Shown here: piece after piece, positions 59,253-64,000 of the stretch
Layout of the letters: each line of letters begins with the position of its first letter
Position numbering within the stretch: the first letter of the stretch is position 1
Origin: Bacillota bacterium
GTDB taxonomy: Bacteria; Bacillota; Sulfobacillia; Sulfobacillales; Sulfobacillaceae
Length of the DNA: 64,000 bases
Direction: 5' to 3'
Assembly (NCBI GenBank): GCA_026627385.1
Contig: JAPNUR010000004.1
Location: 143,814-207,813 of the forward strand
Notes under the pieces: model-generated
Seen by the model: the letters and a program-made list of their open reading frames with translations, nothing else
Database searches by the model: none
Told to the model about the DNA's origin: nothing
Program-made: the position numbers and the translations under genes

Positions 59253-59681
59253 TTACGCATGTCGACCGTTCGAAGTTAGCGTATCCAGAAGACCTCCACG
59301 GTCAAATGACACCCAACGTTCGGCAATGCGGCCGTCGCGGATTCTAACGATTTCCAACAACTGGATGGCGATCTGGGTCCCTGTAGACCCAATGCCCATG
59401 TACGGACCCAAGTGGGTTCCGGTTATTATCTGGCGGGACGCTACGCGATCATCCTCTTCGATTAGATCTTCAATGATCATCACCTGATCAGGAAACGCGG
59501 TTTTCACAAGTCGACGAAATGTTTTGAGGGCGGTGGCTCCACCTGGTGGAAAAGCCGCTACTAAATCGTGAGCCACAAAATCTGAGGCGAGCAGGGCATC
59601 CAGTTCACGCTCACGGGCCGCATCGTCCGTAATGCCTAGTGCCTTGACATATTGTCGATATAAGTCTTTGTGAGATGGCAT
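59253..59681 (-). CDS. SnoaL-like / ester-cyclase-type protein
   Basis: The 142-residue protein fits the NTF2-like SnoaL fold: an N-terminal helix (YRQYVKALG), the DFVAHDLVAAFPPGG strand with conserved Asp/His, the FPDQVMIIEDLIEEDDRVASRQIITGTH core and the terminal VRIRDGRIAERWVSFDRGGLLDTL. Members catalyse cyclisation or serve as small-ligand binding domains. It is apparently intact, a rare case in this decayed region. ATG preceded by GAAAGGAA. Confidence 0.8.
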   Translation of the reverse strand: MPSHKDLYRQYVKALGITDDAARERELDALLASDFVAHDLVAAFPPGGATALKTFRRLVKTAFPDQVMIIEDLIEEDDRVASRQIITGTHLGPYMGIGSTGTQIAIQLLEIVRIRDGRIAERWVSFDRGGLLDTLTSNGRHA

Positions 59682-59986
59682 GGGTCTAGATTCCTTTCGT
59701 CAATTGATTGAGGACGAGTAACGATAGGTTTCTACCATTATAACAATAGATAGACGAAGGACGAACACCATGCTGTGGGACGGTCGGCTTGGATCCCCTC
59801 GCCGCTTTCAAAGAAAACCCTGATGTTGGGGTGGGACGCTGTCGACCTAAACGCAGAACGCTGCAATTCTTGCTATGCGTCACTCTGGGTAGAAATCGGT
59901 AAACACAGAAAGTTTCAAAATTGAGAGGGTCATGGAGGGAAACAAAATATTGTCCGTTCCTTGGCCAGCAACAAGGGCGTGTATTG
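59682..59986. other. 305-bp gap without a supported gene
   Basis: It contains the promoter region of the SnoaL-like gene on the reverse strand. No coding or RNA feature was recognised. Confidence 0.4.
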
Positions 59987-60313
59987 ATGGCTGGTCAAAG
60001 GACTCCCTTGGTCGTGATTCCCAATGGTGGGGGTGGCGATGGACAACGCCCGCAAGTGCCTCAACATACATTGGTCATTTGCAGGGTAAGCGAATCCCAA
60101 CTCCAAATTGCAGCGGATTCTGAGATTGATCGCGTGTACACCTTTGTACAGGAGTGGGGGGGAGAGAGAATGGTGGAGGGCATTTGTGCAAGGGTTGCGA
60201 TTGAACCTACATCCTTTTCGTCATCCACAATGAGGGAACTCTTCATGCATGGAGAGCATGGATTCATTTCTCGGGCATGGGGTAGTTGGGAGAACAACGC
60301 CATTTTCGATTAA
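59987..60313 (+). CDS. Hypothetical protein
   Basis: The 108-residue frame contains VPQHTLVICRVSESQLQIAA and EIDRVYTFVQEWGGERMVEG, giving a reasonable globular pattern. The ATG at 59987 has AAGGG nearby. A perfect hairpin follows 11 bp after the stop. Not recognised. Could be coding or a decayed fragment. Confidence 0.4.
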   Translation: MAGQRTPLVVIPNGGGGDGQRPQVPQHTLVICRVSESQLQIAADSEIDRVYTFVQEWGGERMVEGICARVAIEPTSFSSSTMRELFMHGEHGFISRAWGSWENNAIFD

Positions 60314-60323
60314 TGAACATAAG

Positions 60324-60355
60324 TTAGGACCAGGAATGCATGCTCCTGGTCCTAA
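60324..60355. terminator. Perfect 12-bp hairpin
   Basis: TTAGGACCAGGA and TCCTGGTCCTAA pair around ATGCATGC, which is itself self-complementary, directly downstream of the 59987-60313 frame. No T-run follows, so it may be a weak terminator or an element end. Confidence 0.55.
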
Positions 60356-61016
60356 TGGCGTATAAGAGGCCTTGCTTTGCAGCTCAGATTACCTGCCAAT
60401 GGCAGACCCAGCCCCTTCCGGCAAAGGGCCATCCCTTATTAGTCCTGAGGGATAGTGCTAGTCATTGATACGCCAGCAACGGCCGGAATTGCATGGGCAG
60501 GATGGTGCAATATTTTGGTCATGGGCACCACCCCCTTAAGCCAAGATTAACACAATACTCTGCGTCGGTTCAATCATATTGAATCAAGCACGCGTTCGGT
60601 CTTCTTCACAAAAAGCGCGTCCACAAAGAGCCGATATTTCACGAAGTTAAAGTGACGTTCCACATGCACTTATCCTTTGTATACGGCAAACAATGCGGCG
60701 GCCGACAGGCGGCCATCGCCACAGATCCTTGCCCTGCTTCGCTTTCTTTGGAATACCACTTGACGGTCCCCCACGAACAACTGTATCTGGCCGACGATGC
60801 GCGTCTCGTGGCCGTCGACAGCCGTTATGCGCGTTTTTTTAACGGGGGTGTCAGACCTTCGGGCCTCCCCGGTATCACGAGGGATGGGCGCTGTCCGCGT
60901 TTGACGGGCCGCGGCTCGTCGCGATGGTCCTGAGTTTGCCCCACGTTCTGGCGGCCGACGCCTTGCGTCGCGCGGCGCGAACTTGCGTCCCGTCGGGATG
61001 ACCCGGCGGACCGCCG
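60356..61016. other. Gap of about 660 bp leading into the repeat array
   Basis: A frame at 60652-60933 and its +1 shift to about 61003 read coding-like text (EYHLTVPHEQLYLADDARLV, then GPRLVAMVLSLPHVLAADAL). This suggests one decayed gene with a frameshift near 60850. It could not be identified as a cas gene or a transposase. Confidence 0.4.
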
Positions 61017-61428
61017 GGGATCGTCCTGCTGAGGGGTTGTAACACAAATTCCCGCGCTCAAGGTAGCGGGTTTTGTCCTCCCAATGAGGGGTTATAACGC
61101 GGCATGATGATCTCTACAGCATCGTCGATCGTTTTTGTCCTCCCCATGAGGGGTTGTTACTTGCTGTCTTGATGTCCTCTGTTTTCCCGTTGCCGGGGCC
61201 GCCGGTCCCGGCATAATCTGTTGGTCCAATGGGTTTTTGTCCTCCCTATGAGGGGTTGTAACCGCGGACTGGGGCCCGAGGACGCGTTTTTATTCTCCAT
61301 ATGAGGGGTTGTAACAGGTCTGCGGCCCGCATTGTCGCAGGGCGCGCAGTGTTTTTATCCTCCCCATAAGGGGTTGTAACCAACCAACTAACTAACTAGG
61401 AGTTTTTATCCTCCTGAGGGATTGTCAC
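61017..61428 (+). CRISPR. Degenerate CRISPR-like array
   Basis: Seven related units occur at about 61017-61043, 61070-61098, 61131-61160, 61233-61262, 61286-61315, 61351-61380 and 61402-61428. The 30-base consensus starts GTTTTTATCCTCC and ends GAGGGGTTGTAAC, similar in shape to Clostridial type I-B repeats (GTTTxTAxC...GAGG.xTTGxAAC). The intervening sequences differ but vary from 21 to 72 bp, and the first and last units are worn. No cas gene is near. I interpret it as a decaying or orphan array. Confidence 0.6.
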
Positions 61429-61467
61429 GACAGCGCGCCACCGCCATTGGCGTCGGTTGGCCTTACC

Positions 61468-61492
61468 CCCCGCCGTTCCGGCGGGGATTTTT
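61468..61492 (+). terminator. Hairpin terminator downstream of the repeat array
   Basis: CCCCGCC and GGCGGGG form a 7-bp stem around GTTCC, followed by ATTTTTG. It separates the array from the gene at 61526. Confidence 0.7.
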
Positions 61493-61525
61493 GGGTGGGC
61501 GATCCTGTTCCTTCAGGAGGTCACG

Positions 61526-62005
61526 ATGATCGATTACGAACAAATTTGGGTGCTGGAGGGGCGCTTGCAGACCCGTCATGGCGAGGCCCTGCGGACGGCC
61601 CTGACGGCCGCTTTTCCCTTGCTTGACGATCCAGAAGAAGAAGGGGACGTCGTCGTGACGGCGAACACCGCGTACGTGCATTGGCGCACGGCCGCGCCTG
61701 TCACACGGGACTGGGACTCGCTCGTACAGACGATTCGCGCCGCGGCCCCCGATGCCGTGGGCACGCTGACCGCGACGTTTCCCTATGCGGACGATGCGTC
61801 GCCGACGTTCCTTGTCTTTGACCCTGAGGGCGTGTCGGCTCACGACGCCTATTGGGCCATGGCCTTGAAGCCCTTCAGCCGCTGGCCCGCCGCCGGGCCC
61901 GCGGCCCTTCTTCCGGTCGGCGCGGCGCGCCCGGTGGGCGGTGATTGGGCCGCGGGTGCCCGTTCGCTCGCGGGACGCCCCTGCGCGAGGCTGCGAGCCT
62001 GTTAA
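61526..62005 (+). CDS. Hypothetical protein
   Basis: About 159 residues. It starts MIDYEQIWVLEGRLQTRHGE and contains TANTAYVHWRTAAPVTRDWD and FVFDPEGVSAHDAYWAMALK. The last 40 residues are low-complexity Ala/Arg and may be read through decayed sequence. The ATG follows CAGGAGGT, after a terminator hairpin. The family is not recognised. It is the only well-started gene next to the repeat array. Confidence 0.6.
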   Translation: MIDYEQIWVLEGRLQTRHGEALRTALTAAFPLLDDPEEEGDVVVTANTAYVHWRTAAPVTRDWDSLVQTIRAAAPDAVGTLTATFPYADDASPTFLVFDPEGVSAHDAYWAMALKPFSRWPAAGPAALLPVGAARPVGGDWAAGARSLAGRPCARLRAC

Positions 62006-62420
62006 CGGAGGGAACCTTGTCAAGTAGCCCACGCCTAAAGGCGGGGGACTTGCGGGAGTAGCGGCCTTGCCAGCCGCGAAACTGCAAGGCGGTTTCCGAC
62101 AGCGAAAAACTAGGTTATGGCCATTTTGTGCTGTGGGTATGATGGGAATCAAGCCCCGGGGTGCGGAGCAGGAATCGGCCGGAGCACCGTCGAACGGTTC
62201 AGCACTTCGTGGGTGGATTCGTGCGCTGTCGCGGGGCGGAACGTCTCGACTTTTTACATGGGCCGGCGTTTGTCGCTAGGACTCGCGTGCTGTGTGAGTG
62301 AGTTCCGCCCAGCGCACCGCCCCCGTGAGCCGGCATAGCCGGAGACTCGGAGACGTGATGGCCGACCGGCACGATCCCTCGACATCGCAAACACCAAACC
62401 GAGGGAGGAGGACGTGTCCC
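62006..62420. other. Gap of about 415 bp between hypothetical gene and IS110 piece
   Basis: Around 62028-62055 the sequence AGCCCACGCC and GGCGGGGGACT resembles the palindromic termini of IS200/IS605 elements, but no tnpA/tnpB follows. If the following IS110 transposase is of the IS110 type, its bridge RNA could lie between about 62190 and 62420. No unambiguous structure was resolved. Confidence 0.4.
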
Positions 62421-62888
62421 GTGACACCGTTGAGGGGATTCGATTTGCATAAAAATGATATTCACGGCTCTGTGGTTCAACCCGGACAAAAAGGGACGCC
62501 TGGCCGGTTTCTCCACGCTCCCGACGAGTGGGCGTACTGCGTAGCCACGCGGCTCACCGCGGAGACCGCGGTCGCAATCGAAGCAACCGGCGAGGCGTGG
62601 ACGATCTCGGATCGGCTGATCGAGCACGCCGGTCCAGGGGTCGTCATTCATCCCGGCGGCCGGCACAGCGTCAGCGGCGGGCGGCACACGGACCGACGGG
62701 ACGCCGAACGGCTGGCACTCGGCACGTACACTCGGGTTCCGGTGTGGGTGCCGCCCACGGAGGTGCGGGCCATCCGAGCCGTGATCACCCAAGTCCGGGC
62801 CTGCCAGCAGCAGGAAACTGCGTGGCGGAACCGTGCGCGGAATCTCTTGATCCGGGCCGGGTATGCGGCCCCACTGTTACGGCCAAGT
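62421..62888 (+). pseudogene. IS110-family transposase, N-terminal half
   Basis: The GTG at 62421 follows GAGGGAGGAGG. The frame shows the DEDD RuvC-like domain: GFDLHKNDIHGSVV, AIEATGEAWTISDRLIEHAG, and HPGGRHSVSGGRHTDRRDAE with the expected aspartates. The transposase similarity stops near 62880 where unrelated sequence begins, so the serine-containing C-terminal half is lost. The open frame runs on to 62963. Confidence 0.8.
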
Positions 62889-63264
62889 ATAAAATCTCCA
62901 ATAACGGCAACCACACTTCGCCAAAATGGCCAACGTGATTTGGCTCTGCCGCAAGTTTGGTGAAGGTCAATCTACGGCGAATTAGGTCGCTAAAAATTCC
63001 TTGTTAAATGGGAGTTTTTACGTAGGCTTGGTACGAGAAGTTTCCTACCGCAGGGTGGGGCATTTTGCATGACTAGCGATCACCAAAGCTGCGTCAGAGC
63101 CCGTGATTTCGCCAAAACGGCCAACGGATCATCGCCAGTTTGGCCAAGAGGCTGTCGCCACTGTCGTCGCAGCAGGATTGGATTCATCCGATCGGGAATC
63201 TGTAGGCGCCACAGGGTGACCCAATAGATGACGAGGGAGCGATTCGATGCGGCCATGAGGGAGC
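62889..63264. other. IS21-like end region with direct repeats
   Basis: Contains TTCGCCAAAATGGCCAACG near 62916 and TTCGCCAAAACGGCCAACGG near 63107 in the same orientation, plus GCCAGTTTGGCCA near 63133. IS21-family left ends carry several such internal repeats that bind the transposase. It leads directly into the istA remnant. Confidence 0.5.
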
Positions 63265-63927
63265 GATGAACGCTGGGCGATTTATGATGCGTGACAACGC
63301 GGCCAGTCTGTGTCGCCAATTCACCGAGAGACCGGGCACGATCGCCAGGCCATCCGCGATGTGCGGGAGGGCGGCGATCCCCGAGAGCGGCCGAGCCCTC
63401 CGCCCGCGCCGAGGCGGCCCAGCCTCCTCGATCCATACCATGAGTAGATCCGAGAACGGGTGCTCGGTGGCTGTCTCAATACCGCCGTCTTGTTCGACGA
63501 GATTCGCGCCATGGGCCATGTCGGCGGCCGGAGCCCGGTCAAACATTGCGTGCAACCGTTGCGCCCGACCATGCCCCCGGAACCCGTGCAGCGCTTTGAC
63601 ACACCGCCTAGGCGGCAAGCCCCGTGTGACTGGGCCAAATTGGGCAGCCTGCCATAGCCGGACGGCACCGTCCGGCCCCGCTGGATCGTCATTGACACGC
63701 TCAGTTATTCCCGGTGCCTCGATATCGCGTGTGTCCATGACACCCGCCAAGACACGCTCTTTGCGTGTCTCGAGCATGCCTTCGCGACGGTTGGGAGCGT
63801 GCCCAGCACGATCCTGTCAGACCACATGATCCCTATGGTCATCGCGCATCCCGTGGAGGGCCCCATTCAATGGCATCCGCGCTTTGCCGCTTTTGCGGCG
63901 TTTCATGGGTTCACGCCCAAAGCGTAA
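63265..63927 (+). pseudogene. IS21-family IstA transposase, 3-prime truncated, three nonsense codons
   Basis: Frame reading gives DERWAIYDA, stop, QRGQSVSPIHRETGHDRQ (helix-turn-helix), stop, IRERVLGGCLNTAVLFDEI, IRAMGHVGGRSPVKH, TPPRRQAPCDWAKLG, stop, DGTVRPRWIVIDTLSYSRCL, HAFATVGSVPSTILSDHM and WHPRFAAFAAFHGFTPKA, ending at 63925-63927. This follows IstA order: HTH, then the rve catalytic core. The final third and istB are missing. Longer opposed open frames here are artefacts. Confidence 0.8.
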
Positions 63928-64000
63928 GCGTAAAATACTCCCCACCTCGACGGCGGGGAGCACGGGTGTTCTGACTGGGGGCGGCCTCTGCTTAATCGGC
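63928..64000. other. Palindromic end sequence at the window edge
   Basis: CTCCCC and GGGGAG flank ACCTCGACGGC, a palindrome reminiscent of IS200/IS605 ends, followed by 30 bp of unclassified sequence to the end of the window. Confidence 0.3.

Noticed and set aside
63184..63777. Long frames on both strands (63184-63777 reverse, 63266-63829 forward)
   Set aside because: The real information is in a third frame that reads an IstA transposase with stops; these longer frames are shadows of it.

Overview
The window reads as a chromosomal segment of a moderately GC-rich, spore-forming-lineage Firmicute. Sulfobacillus or a close relative is my best guess. This is inferred from the Firmicute gene orders (gap-pgk-tpiA-gpmI-eno, secG-rnr-smpB-ssrA, rph-rdgB, phoPR-pstSCAB-phoU), the frequent GTG/TTG starts with strong Shine-Dalgarno sequences, an SASP-like small protein and LytTR-type regulation. 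No database search was possible.

Positions 1-53.2 kb are mostly core genome. Segment 1-11.3 kb holds scattered single genes: a zinc-ribbon membrane protein, dapA, an EAL-domain protein, a DUF421 protein, glnA, a HAD phosphatase, a metallo-beta-lactamase-fold hydrolase, an OsmC protein, an SASP-like peptide and an Rpn/PD-(D/E)XK-type protein. Several poorly coding gaps separate them. Segment 11.6-23 kb holds ychF-hemL, an L,D-transpeptidase, moaD-moaE, a LytS/LytR-type two-component pair, pncA, a CAP-domain secreted protein, an alpha/beta hydrolase and a glutamate-synthase-like FMN protein. Segment 23.2-28.6 kb is a tightly overlapping operon: a GNAT acyltransferase, an N-acylamino-acid racemase of the enolase superfamily, an M20 deacylase, a D-2-hydroxyacid dehydrogenase and a P-loop/Asp23-like fusion. 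Together they look like a D- to L-amino-acid conversion module. Segment 28.6-34.9 kb is the phosphate-starvation regulon, and 35-40.7 kb is a complete lower-glycolysis operon. After a peroxiredoxin, an MFS transporter, a cyclase and an acetyltransferase come secG, rnr, smpB and tmRNA, then rph-rdgB, a small membrane-protein pair and two tRNAs (Pro, Arg).

From about 53.2 kb to the end the character changes sharply to a decaying accessory region. It starts at the tRNA cluster and contains orphan terminators, a 3-prime half of tRNA-Gln, decayed paralogous genes, remnants of IS110, IS256 and IS21 elements, a LysR pseudogene and a degenerate CRISPR-like array without cas genes. Only a handful of short intact genes (coiled-coil membrane protein, SnoaL-like protein, a few hypotheticals) lie among these.

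The features that deserve most attention are the amino-acid inversion operon with its unusual fifth gene, the tmRNA whose T-arm lacks a recognisable TTCRANY loop and abuts a truncated TnpB, the degenerate repeat array, the tRNA-Gln remnant marking the accessory boundary, and an inverted repeat that would sequester the ribosome-binding site of an acetyltransferase gene.
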